Assembly (NCBI GenBank): GCA_034409055.1
Contig: DAOUMU010000477.1
Span: 1-33,147 of the forward strand
DNA from: DAOUMU01 sp034409055
GTDB lineage: Bacteria > Chloroflexota > Anaerolineae > 4572-78 > J111
Reading direction: 5' to 3'
Length of the DNA stretch: 33,147 nt
The notes under the pieces are model-generated. The model was not told the origin of the DNA. It did not search any database and worked only from the letters and a program-made list of their open reading frames with translations. The first letter of the stretch is position 1. Each line of letters starts with the position of its first letter. Shown piece by piece: positions 7,453-14,449 of this stretch. The translations under genes were made by a program, and so were the position numbers.

Positions 7453-8481
7453 CTAGAAGGTCATCACCACCCGATAGGTATCTGGCCTGATCGCCAGCTC
7501 AAAGCCACGATCGACTTCCGGAAATGGGATACACTTACTAATATAAGGAGCCAGATCAACCAATCGAGCCGAGATCGTTTGGGCCGCCTGGCGGAAGCTG
7601 GCTTTGGTGTGGCTGAAGGTACCGGTCAGAAACAATTCTTTGTAATGTATCTCATTCGGGTCAATTTCAACGGGCCCCTTGGGATGGACAGAGCCATACA
7701 GGCACAGCCAGCCTCCTTTGGCCAGGGCGGCAACACCCTGCTGAATGGCCGGACCGCCCCCGCCGGTAAAAAAGACGGCCTGTACCCCGATGCCCCCAGT
7801 CTGATCCAGCACCAGGGCCAGCAGATCCGTTGAGCGAGGATCAATAGCAAAATCAGCCCCGGTGGCCAGGGCGACCTCACGGCGGTCAGGATCAGGTTCG
7901 GTCACCAACACGCGGAGCCCGCGCTGCTTGAGCAGTTGCACATGCAGCAGGCCCATAATCCCCACCCCCTGCACAACGACCAGATCACCAAATTCCAGAG
8001 GGGGCAAGCTGACGCTTCGCACAACGCAGGCCACCGGCTCGGTCAGAGCCAGTTGTTCGAAGGGCAGGGCGGGATCAGCCTGGTGAACCTGGTAATCTTC
8101 GGCAATCACGTATTCGCTCAGGCCGGCTGGTCCCCAGGGTTGATCCGGCTGAGTGATTTTATTGGTGTTTTGGCAAAGGTTCTCCAGCCCCCGGCGACAG
8201 TAGTAGCAAGCCCCACAACGGACACTCAGGGCCAGGCAGACCGTATCGCCCGGTTTAACCGCTGTGTTGGCTTGAGGGCCAACCTCCACCACCTGCCCCG
8301 ATACTTCGTGCCCCCCTCGAAAGGGATAGTGCTCGGCCGAGGTGCCCAGGTAAAAGCGTTGCTCCCAGGTACACAGGGCAACTGCTTTCACCTTGACCAA
8401 AATCTGGTTGGGCTTGAGGGGCGGCAGCTCAATTTCCTTTATTTCAATTTGTTTAGGACCGGTAAAAACTGTTGTTTTCAT
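7453..8481 (-). CDS. Zinc-dependent alcohol/polyol dehydrogenase (MDR superfamily)
   Basis: A 342-residue medium-chain dehydrogenase. Catalytic zinc ligands: Cys37 (ALCTWEQ), His58-Glu59 (GGHE) and Glu148 (LTEPVACVV). Structural zinc loop: Cys89, 92, 95 and 103 (RCGACYYCRRGLENLC). The Rossmann motif is GVGIMG (172-177), and TEPDPDR at the end of the second strand suggests NAD preference because of its acidic residue. It belongs with sorbitol or threonine dehydrogenase-like enzymes and should oxidise a secondary alcohol or sugar alcohol. The usual CxSD/CxTD after the first Cys is CTWE here, a small deviation. The gene stands alone, flanked by 148 bp and 165 bp gaps. The exact substrate is unknown. 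Confidence 0.88.
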   Translation of the reverse strand: MKTTVFTGPKQIEIKEIELPPLKPNQILVKVKAVALCTWEQRFYLGTSAEHYPFRGGHEVSGQVVEVGPQANTAVKPGDTVCLALSVRCGACYYCRRGLENLCQNTNKITQPDQPWGPAGLSEYVIAEDYQVHQADPALPFEQLALTEPVACVVRSVSLPPLEFGDLVVVQGVGIMGLLHVQLLKQRGLRVLVTEPDPDRREVALATGADFAIDPRSTDLLALVLDQTGGIGVQAVFFTGGGGPAIQQGVAALAKGGWLCLYGSVHPKGPVEIDPNEIHYKELFLTGTFSHTKASFRQAAQTISARLVDLAPYISKCIPFPEVDRGFELAIRPDTYRVVMTF

Positions 8482-8558
8482 TTCAATGATACCCTTACAC
8501 TCCTAATTTCGGTAAACATATCAATCACTCCGTTACCTCGACAATGTTTTGTGAATTA

Positions 8559-8634
8559 CGTAGCCGAGGCATCCCCGCCTCGGCACAAGGCATAGGGATG
8601 CCTTGGCGCAGGGCATGGGGATGCCCTGCCTACG
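8559..8634. repeat. Triple-hairpin repeat element (REP-like)
   Basis: Three consecutive perfect hairpins: CCGAGGC/GCCTCGG (8564-8583), AAGGCAT/ATGCCTT (8587-8604) and AGGGCAT/ATGCCCT (8610-8627). Each has a 4-6 nt loop built around GGGG, AGGG or its complement. CGTAG (8559-8563) and CTACG (8630-8634) enclose them as an outer pair. It ends inside the stop codon of the upstream minus-strand gene. It may serve as a transcript 3' end, though no U-run follows. Confidence 0.75.
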
Positions 8635-9520
8635 GTTCTGCCCGATCAACCAAAATGGCTATCTGGTTCGAGTCGGGCAGGTATTCAGCCAGGGCCGGTC
8701 CAATCTTTACCTCACGGGCTCTGTTCACCAATGAAAAGGAAAATTGATGATAATCTTGAATAGCCTGGGCACACTCAATCAGATCGGCCTGTTCTAGCGG
8801 CGGGCTATGGCTGCCAATGATCAGCCTGTTTCCCCATCCCAACGGCCACAGGCAGATATGGGCAAAAACAGTTTGGATCGTTTTAATCTTCTCGGCCAAA
8901 AGGGGATCGTTTTGCAGCAAGTTAACAATGACCGCTCCCCCCTGGCTCAGGCGGCGCTGGCACAGGTGGTAGAAATCTTGGGTGGCCAGATGAAACGGCC
9001 CCCCGCCGCTTGAAAAAGCGTCGTTAAAAATCAGATCATAGGTAAGGTCCGGCTCCCGTTGGGCCAGATACTCCCGTCCATCCTGGTTGGCGACGATGAG
9101 TCTGGCATCTGCCTGCACTCCAAAGAATTTGGTGGCCACTTCGATGACCAGCGGATCAATTTCGGTCGTTTCGACGATGAGGTCGGGCAGGTAGTGATGC
9201 AGCACCAGCGGCAAGCGTCCCCCCCCCAGGCCAATCACGTAGACCCGTTTCGGTTTGCTTTTCCAGGCCAGCCCCATCAGGGCAGCCTGGCTGTAGGGTG
9301 AAATCAGGTGGAGGGGATCGGTCAAATCCAACCGAGATTGGACCAGTTTCGAGCCGGGCCTAAAAAGCCACAACCGGAGTTGGGACTCAACTTTGTCCAC
9401 GACAACAACGTCCAGGTCAGATTGTTGGGCAAAGAGGATGCCCGGTGGTTTATCACGTAACCACTGTAGCCGGGCCATAATCGCCGCCCGATTTGTGGCC
9501 AGCCAGGTCTGGCGGTCCAT
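8630..9520 (-). CDS. Spermidine-synthase-like SAM-dependent transferase
   Basis: A 296-residue Rossmann-fold protein of the spermidine/spermine synthase superfamily. Visible: VYVIGLGGGRLPLVL (nucleotide loop, normally GGGDG), VETTEIDPLVIEVATKFFG (acidic residue binding the cofactor ribose), VANQDGREYL and YDLIFNDAF (Asp of the active-site strand). The polyamine-binding aspartates of true spermidine synthase are not obvious and GGGDG has become GGGRL. A methyltransferase or an aminopropyl transferase with another acceptor is therefore as likely as polyamine synthesis. The stop codon lies within the triple-hairpin repeat, which may form its transcript end. Confidence 0.8.
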   Translation of the reverse strand: MDRQTWLATNRAAIMARLQWLRDKPPGILFAQQSDLDVVVVDKVESQLRLWLFRPGSKLVQSRLDLTDPLHLISPYSQAALMGLAWKSKPKRVYVIGLGGGRLPLVLHHYLPDLIVETTEIDPLVIEVATKFFGVQADARLIVANQDGREYLAQREPDLTYDLIFNDAFSSGGGPFHLATQDFYHLCQRRLSQGGAVIVNLLQNDPLLAEKIKTIQTVFAHICLWPLGWGNRLIIGSHSPPLEQADLIECAQAIQDYHQFSFSLVNRAREVKIGPALAEYLPDSNQIAILVDRAEP

Positions 9521-9560
9521 GGGTATGGTTTCTGGTTCCCCCCTCTAGATTTGTTTCACC

Positions 9561-9590
9561 ATTATACTGGTTGTGCCTGATAAATTGCAA
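9561..9590 (-). promoter_or_regulatory. Promoter of the spermidine-synthase-like gene
   Basis: On the minus strand TTGCAA (9590-9585), an 18-bp spacer and a perfect TATAAT (9566-9561), about 40 bp upstream of the ATG at 9520. Confidence 0.55.
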
Positions 9591-9644
9591 GTATCTTGTC
9601 GTCTGTAATATCTCTTAGCATCTTTCCCCAATACAGAAAATTTG

Positions 9645-9653
9645 TGCTAAAAT
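9645..9653 (+). promoter_or_regulatory. Extended -10 promoter of the recD2-like gene
   Basis: TGCTAAAAT (9645-9653) fits TGn-TAnAAT and lies 23 bp before the ATG at 9677. No clear -35 box or Shine-Dalgarno is visible, so the transcript may be leader-poor. Confidence 0.4.
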
Positions 9654-9676
9654 AAACATAGAGTGGCGTAAAGAAA

Positions 9677-11293
9677 ATGAACCAACCAACGAACCAAACC
9701 ACCGGACTGCCCAAACCAACCACCACCCTTAGAGGCGTGGTCGAACGCATTACCTACAGCAATCCTGAGAATGGCTATACCGTGGCCCGTTTTCAGGCCG
9801 ATGGCCGTTTTGGCCTGGTGACCATCGTCGGTACGTTGGCCGACGTGCATCCGGGAGCGCGGTTGAGAGTGGAAGGGCGTTGGAAGACCCACCCCAAGTA
9901 TGGCCAGCAGTTTGAGATTGAGCGCTACGTGGAGGAGATGCCGGCTACAGTGGAGGGCATCAAACGTTATCTCGGCAGTGGGCTGATTAAGGGCGTCGGA
10001 CCGGTCATGGCCAGGCGGATTGCCGAAAAGTTTGGGGCCTACACCCTGGAGGTGATTGAAAACGACATCCACCGGCTGGTAGAGGTGGAGGGTATCGGCC
10101 CCAAGCGAGTCAAGATGATTGCCAAAGCCTGGGAAGCCCAGAAGCAGATCAAGGAGATTATGCTCTTTCTGCAGAGCCACCAGGTCAGTACCAATTTGGC
10201 CGTCAAGATTTACAAAACCTACGGCGACGACTCAATCAAGGTCGTCAAAAATGATCCGTATCGCCTGGCCCGGGACATCTTCGGCATCGGTTTTTTGACG
10301 GCGGACAAAATCGCCCGCAACATCGGCATTGAGGCCGATGCGCCCCAGCGAGTGTCGGCCGGCATCGAGTACACCCTCAACCAACTGGCCGACCAGGGAC
10401 ACGTCTTTGCCCCCCGTGATCACCTGGTTCAGGCAGCGGTCAAAATTCTAACCGTCAAGCCGGAACAGGTCGAAGCCCAAATCGAGGTCCTCCGCCAAGA
10501 GGACCGGATTAAAATCGAGGCGATTGCCTCTGAAAATCCAAAATCGGAAATCGCAAATCAAAAATCGATCGAGGCCGTTTACCTGCCCCCCTTCTACTAC
10601 GCCGAGGTTGGCGTGGCGCGGCAGGTCAAGAAATTGTTGACGACTCGGGGCAGTCGCCTGGCCGGGTTTGCCAGCGTCAATTGGGACAGAGCCTTTGCCT
10701 GGCTGGCCACGAGGCAAAAAGATGGCTTCACCCTGGCCGAACGCCAGCGCCAGGCCGTGCAGATGGCCCTGACCAGCAAGATCAGCATTTTGACCGGTGG
10801 GCCGGGCACAGGCAAAACCAGTTCGGTTCAGGCTATTTTGAGTCTGTTGAGCCGCAAGGGAAAAACGGCCCTATTGGCCGCGCCGACCGGCCGGGCCGCC
10901 AAGCGGCTGGCCGAAAGCACCGGCTGGGAGGCCAAAACCATTCACCGCCTGCTGGAAGTGGACCCCAGCCAGGGCTTTAAGTTTCAGCGCAACCAGGATA
11001 ACCCGCTGGAATGTGACTTGCTGATTGTGGATGAATGCTCGATGGTGGATTTAATTTTGATGAACAACCTGCTCAAGGCCGTCCACCCGGCCAGCCACCT
11101 GCTGCTGGTGGGCGATGCCGACCAGTTACCCAGTGTCGGGGCGGGCAACGTCCTGCACGATTTGATTGCCAGCGGCGTGGTACCGGTCACCCGCTTGAAC
11201 GTCATTTTCCGCCAGGCCGCCGATAGCACCATCATCACCAACGCTCACCGCGTTAATAGGGGGGAGATGCCCATTTTTCCCAGGGGTAAATAG
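9677..11293 (+). CDS. recD2: RecD2-type DNA helicase, C-terminally truncated
   Basis: 538 residues, against about 720-760 for intact RecD2. Present: an N-terminal OB-like domain (LRGVVERITYSNPENGYTVA), tandem helix-hairpin-helix motifs (IKGVGPVMARRI; VEGIGPKRVKMI), Walker A GGPGTGKT (374-381), Walker B IVDECSMVD (Asp452-Glu453), motif III GDADQLPSVGAG and motif IV VIFRQAADSTI. The frame stops at GEMPIFPRGK. The second RecA lobe with motifs V and VI (the YAxTxHKxQG-type segment and the TAxTRAK arginine) is absent. Only 11 bp separate its stop from the stop of convergent aspS, so the missing part is not simply frameshifted downstream. Helicase activity is not expected. A 35-bp heptamer array is inserted in frame at about residues 286-297. 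Confidence 0.85.
   Translation: MNQPTNQTTGLPKPTTTLRGVVERITYSNPENGYTVARFQADGRFGLVTIVGTLADVHPGARLRVEGRWKTHPKYGQQFEIERYVEEMPATVEGIKRYLGSGLIKGVGPVMARRIAEKFGAYTLEVIENDIHRLVEVEGIGPKRVKMIAKAWEAQKQIKEIMLFLQSHQVSTNLAVKIYKTYGDDSIKVVKNDPYRLARDIFGIGFLTADKIARNIGIEADAPQRVSAGIEYTLNQLADQGHVFAPRDHLVQAAVKILTVKPEQVEAQIEVLRQEDRIKIEAIASENPKSEIANQKSIEAVYLPPFYYAEVGVARQVKKLLTTRGSRLAGFASVNWDRAFAWLATRQKDGFTLAERQRQAVQMALTSKISILTGGPGTGKTSSVQAILSLLSRKGKTALLAAPTGRAAKRLAESTGWEAKTIHRLLEVDPSQGFKFQRNQDNPLECDLLIVDECSMVDLILMNNLLKAVHPASHLLLVGDADQLPSVGAGNVLHDLIASGVVPVTRLNVIFRQAADSTIITNAHRVNRGEMPIFPRGK
10532..10566. repeat. Heptamer tandem array inside recD2
   Basis: Five 7-bp units (AAAATCC, AAAATCG, GAAATCG, CAAATCA, AAAATCG), 35 bp in all. 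They encode a hydrophilic insert ENPKSEIANQKSI that breaks an otherwise typical RecD2 region. The unit period is 7, so frame is kept only through the flanking sequence. Confidence 0.7.
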
Positions 11294-11304
11294 ATTGTCA
11301 AGGA

Positions 11305-13086
11305 TTAGCGCAACCTGATATGCAACTCGCGCAACTGTTGTTCAGACACATCCGTCGGGGCGTCGGCCATTAAATCGGTGGCCGTTTGGCTCTTGGGGAA
11401 GGCGATGACCTCGCGGATGTTCGGCTCTCCGGCCAAGATCATCACGATCCGGTCGAGACCGGCCGCAATGCCACCGTGGGGTGGGGTACCGTACTCGAAC
11501 GCCTCTAGCATGTGCCCAAAGCGATCCTTGGCCTCGGCCATATCCAGACCAATCAGGCCAAAGACCTTCTCTTGTAAATCGCGTTGGTGAATCCTGATAC
11601 TGCCCCCGGCGATTTCGTTCCCGTTTAAGACCAGGTCATACTGCTTACCCCGCGCCTGGCCCGGATCGACGTCCAGCAGGGGAATATCTTCGTCCATAGG
11701 GGCGGTAAAGAGGTGGTGGCTGGGGTCCCAGCGATTTTCCTCCTCATTCCACATCAGGAAGGGAAAATCGATGATCCAGCACAGGGCCATAACGTTGTCG
11801 TCGCGCAGGCCCAGCCGGTCGCCCAATTCTAAGCGCAAACGGCCTATTGACTCGTTGGCGATGGCCGGTTGGTCGGCCACAAACAGGAGCAGGTCTCCCG
11901 GCTCACCCTCAAGCTGGCTGATAATGGTCGAGACTTGTTTGGGAGAGAGGAATTTGGTAAAGGAAGAACGGCCAGCCACGCCTTTCTGTTCAGCAGACTC
12001 ATCTTTTTCCACCACCAACCAGGCCAGTCCCTTGGCTCCAAACTCTTTGACAAAATCGGTCAGGTCATCAAGCTGTTTGCGGCTGTAATGGCCCAATCCC
12101 TTGGCGTTGATGCCTTTGACAAGGCCGCCAGAAGCAACGGTACTGCTGAAAACTTTAAAGCCACTATCGGCCACAATTTGACTGATATCACTTAACTCCA
12201 GGCCAAAGCGGATGTCGGGGTTGTCCCGGCCAAAGCGGGCCATGGCCTCCTCGTAGCTCAGGCGGGGGAAAGGTTTGTGCAGAATCGGCAAGGGGCTGTT
12301 CGCTTCGATCATGCTAATCATCAGTCGCTCGATCACGTCCATGACGTCTTCCCGGTCAACGAAGCTCATCTCCACGTCCAGTTGGGTAAATTCCGGCTGG
12401 CGGTCACCCCGTTGGTCCTCATCCCGAAAGCAGCGAGCAATTTGAAAATAGCGATCATAACCGCCGATCATCAACAACTGCTTGAGTTGTTGCGGGCTTT
12501 GGGGTAAAGCGTAAAACTTACCCCGGTGGACGCGGCTGGGCACCAGGTAATCCCGGGCTCCTTCCGGAGTGGCTTTGAACAAGATGGGGGTTTCCACTTC
12601 GACAAAGCCTTCGTCGGTCAAAAAATTGCGGATGTGGTGATTCACGTTGTGGCGGAGCATGACATTACCCTGCATACGCTCGCGGCGCAGGTCCAGGTAG
12701 CGGTAGCGCAGCCGGATGGCCTCATCCACGGTTGTCTCTTTGTTGATGTCAAAGGGTGGCGTTTTAGCCCGATTGAGAATCTTCAAGACTTTTCCTTCGA
12801 CCTCGATATCGCCAGTCTCCAGTTTGGGATTCTCCTGCCCGGCCGGCCGACGACGGACCCGGCCCTCAACCTGCACCACGTACTCGTTTCTCAGAGCGTG
12901 AGCGGCGTCGTGCATTTCGGAGCTGATATTGGGGTCAAACACAATCTGGGTTAAACCCCAGCGGTCTCGCAAGTCGATGAAGATCAGACCGCCGTGGTCA
13001 CGCCGGCGGTGGACCCAACCGGACAGAGTGATCGCTTGTCCCTCGTCTTCAAGGCGTAGTTGTCCGCAGGTATGTGTTCTGTACAT
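11305..13086 (-). CDS. aspS: Aspartyl-tRNA synthetase
   Basis: 593 residues, the usual bacterial length. The N-terminal OB-fold anticodon domain starts at MYRTHTCGQL (with LSGWVHRRRDHGGLIFIDLR). The class II core carries motif 2 (FRDEDQRGDRQPEFTQLD, about residues 215-240, binding ATP and the acceptor end) and motif 3 (GGIAAGLDRIVMILAG, about 535-550). The bacterial GAD insertion lies between them. It charges tRNA-Asp in the cytoplasm. The ATG at 13086 with GAGGGGA just upstream is the start. The open frame extends to 13179 only by reading through repeats. An unusual long leader upstream is listed separately. Confidence 0.97.
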   Translation of the reverse strand: MYRTHTCGQLRLEDEGQAITLSGWVHRRRDHGGLIFIDLRDRWGLTQIVFDPNISSEMHDAAHALRNEYVVQVEGRVRRRPAGQENPKLETGDIEVEGKVLKILNRAKTPPFDINKETTVDEAIRLRYRYLDLRRERMQGNVMLRHNVNHHIRNFLTDEGFVEVETPILFKATPEGARDYLVPSRVHRGKFYALPQSPQQLKQLLMIGGYDRYFQIARCFRDEDQRGDRQPEFTQLDVEMSFVDREDVMDVIERLMISMIEANSPLPILHKPFPRLSYEEAMARFGRDNPDIRFGLELSDISQIVADSGFKVFSSTVASGGLVKGINAKGLGHYSRKQLDDLTDFVKEFGAKGLAWLVVEKDESAEQKGVAGRSSFTKFLSPKQVSTIISQLEGEPGDLLLFVADQPAIANESIGRLRLELGDRLGLRDDNVMALCWIIDFPFLMWNEEENRWDPSHHLFTAPMDEDIPLLDVDPGQARGKQYDLVLNGNEIAGGSIRIHQRDLQEKVFGLIGLDMAEAKDRFGHMLEAFEYGTPPHGGIAAGLDRIVMILAGEPNIREVIAFPKSQTATDLMADAPTDVSEQQLRELHIRLR

Positions 13087-13112
13087 GATGTCTTCCCCTC
13101 TGATGAAAAATT

Positions 13113-13151
13113 CGTGGAGCGAGAAGCGTAGCGCGTGGAGCGAGAAGCGTA
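13113..13151. repeat. 18-bp direct repeat, 21-bp period, in the aspS leader
   Basis: Two identical copies of CGTGGAGCGAGAAGCGTA (13113-13130 and 13134-13151) separated by 3 bp, 27 bp upstream of the aspS ATG. They lie within the expected untranslated leader. Confidence 0.9.
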
Positions 13152-13176
13152 ACAGGTGGGGTTTTCTCAGACACCC

Positions 13177-13225
13177 CACATCTCATATCCCACATTCCGT
13201 ATCCCGCATCCTGTTTCACATTTCA
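13177..13225. repeat. Heptamer tandem array in the aspS leader
   Basis: Seven consecutive 7-bp units: CACATCT, CATATCC, CACATTC, CGTATCC, CGCATCC, TGTTTCA, CATTTCA. They are diverged but strictly in 7-bp register, like short tandem heptamer repeats known from cyanobacterial genomes. Confidence 0.75.
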
Positions 13226-13231
13226 TATATC

Positions 13232-13345
13232 GTCGGGCCATCATTCTCCCTGATGGCTTGAATGTCGCCCGACAACTCCCCAGGTTGTTGCCGTAAAAAA
13301 ATTTGGGGAGGCTACCCGCTGTGCTGCAACCACCCCAATGTGGTT
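13232..13345 (-). promoter_or_regulatory. Structured aspS leader RNA with alternative hairpins (unrecognised)
   Basis: Read on the minus strand, the leader can form AACCAC/GUGGUU (13345-13340 with 13333-13328). UUGGGG (13338-13333) can also pair with CCCCAA (13308-13303), and this hairpin is followed almost at once by seven U (13301-13295), resembling an intrinsic terminator. The same 3' arm can instead pair as CUCCCCA/UGGGGAG with 13282-13276. Two nested stems follow (GUCGGGC/GCCCGAC at 13273-13267 and 13238-13232; GCCAUCA/UGAUGGC inside). This fits an attenuator of aspS but matches no riboswitch or T-box I recognise. Confidence 0.5.
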
Positions 13346-13362
13346 TCAAATGTTGGTCGTGG

Positions 13363-13371
13363 ATTTTAGCA
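13363..13371 (-). promoter_or_regulatory. Possible aspS promoter (extended -10)
   Basis: TGCTAAAAT on the minus strand (13371-13363) is a TGn-TAnAAT element placed just upstream of the structured leader. The -35 region (TTTCCC) is poor. Its position would put transcription start near 13356, giving a leader of about 270 nt. Confidence 0.4.
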
Positions 13372-13401
13372 CAAAAGGCGGAAATGGGAAAGAGGGGCAG
13401 G

Positions 13402-13433
13402 GTCGCAGAGTAGCAAAGTAGCAAGGTGGCAGG
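13402..13433. repeat. Octamer tandem array
   Basis: Four 8-bp units, GTCGCAGA, GTAGCAAA, GTAGCAAG and GTGGCAGG, followed by a G-run. It lies in the non-coding region upstream of the aspS promoter. Confidence 0.65.
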
Positions 13434-14297
13434 GGGGTGGGGGAGTGAATGAAGTATTGGACTATAATGATAACCAACAGCCCAATTGATTGAACGTATC
13501 CTCTCCAAAATCCCTGAATTTTCTCCAAGAAATCTCTAAATCAATTCTCTGAGGATGACTATGTATCTATCACGAATAGCACACACAAATTTATTGCTGA
13601 AATGGATCGCGAAATCATTGTCAAATCCGAGAAGTATTCTAACCAATTTAACGAAATTCTAATTAAACTCACATGAAATTTAAATGAATTTTGAATTTTG
13701 ATCGGATATAGTTGAGCGAGTTAGTATAGTACTATAATACTACTATTCTGGACATTTTCCCGGAATTTATCAAGGTGAGATTTAGGGAAGAAGATGGGGT
13801 TGTGGGCTACTTTCGGTTCTTCATCATAACCGGCCTTTCACGGGGTACGTCACTCGTCGCTATGGGAGCTGGGGGTATCTCTGAGAGCTACACCAGATTG
13901 GGGAATGAAACCAATTTCGGATATAATTTCGAGAAGCTCACTATCAGGTTCGGGTAGAGTATTTCAGGCGGATAGACTAGAAACGGTGGGAATTGCGAGT
14001 CTTAACCAAAATGAGCGATACTTTAACGCTTCAACCGATTCAGGTAGAGATACCGCTGGATAAGATTTATCGCAATGTCACCTGGGAAAACAGTAAAGCA
14101 AGTCCTCTGTCCTAGTGATGGGGATGCATAAGATTATGTCCGCTGAAGAAATGGAAAACACGGTAGAGTATTTGTGGTGAGGGGGTACGACGACCATCGC
14201 CGATGGCGTGGTCCATCTTGGGGCTAACAAACTAATAAGCCCACCTACCTCCCCCTCATCCTCAAGAATTAACTATTTCCTGCTTCAGTGGTAGCTT
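13434..14297. other. Gene-free region with decayed short frames
   Basis: No convincing gene. The left half is AT-rich, with a perfect 12-bp palindrome TATAGTACTATA near 13725-13740. A 60-codon GTG frame (13775-13957) has no recognisable homology and no Shine-Dalgarno. A 34-codon ATG frame (14011-14115; MSDTLTLQPIQVEIPLDKIY) looks like the N-terminus of a small antitoxin-like protein cut short by a stop, with another broken frame after it (MSAEEMENTVEYLW). This is probably a graveyard of small genes. Confidence 0.4.
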
Positions 14298-14308
14298 TTG
14301 ACCACAAT

Positions 14309-14342
14309 AAAGGCCACCGATCAGTTACGGTTGGTGGCCTTT
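14309..14342. terminator. Strong bidirectional intrinsic terminator
   Basis: A 10-bp perfect stem AAAGGCCACC (14309-14318) / GGTGGCCTTT (14333-14342) with a 14-nt loop. T-runs on the 3' side of either strand make it usable in both directions. A smaller hairpin, GTGGT/ACCAC (14288-14305), sits just before it. No clear gene ends next to it, so it may mark the end of a decayed gene. Confidence 0.75.
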
Positions 14343-14449
14343 TATAGTTTAAGCCTCATCTTGTACGCAACCGATAACGTCTCTATAATTACCTATGACC
14401 GGCTGCAGAACCCAGCCCGGCCTGGTGGACGGAGCTATCTGATCTTACC

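Noticed and set aside
8650..8680. tRNA T-loop-like GGTTCGAGTC
   Set aside because: It lies within the spermidine-synthase-like gene, and no acceptor or anticodon stems surround it.
10532..10566. CRISPR array
   Set aside because: Units are 7 bp with no spacers, and the array lies inside a coding frame. No cas genes were seen.
13087..13179. Extended N-terminus for aspartyl-tRNA synthetase
   Set aside because: The extension only translates the 18-bp duplicated repeat. The family starts at MYRTHTCG.
13300..13345. T-box riboswitch before aspS
   Set aside because: GGGGTGGTTGCAG only loosely resembles the T-box sequence and no specifier stem I could be laid out. Reported only as an unrecognised structured leader.
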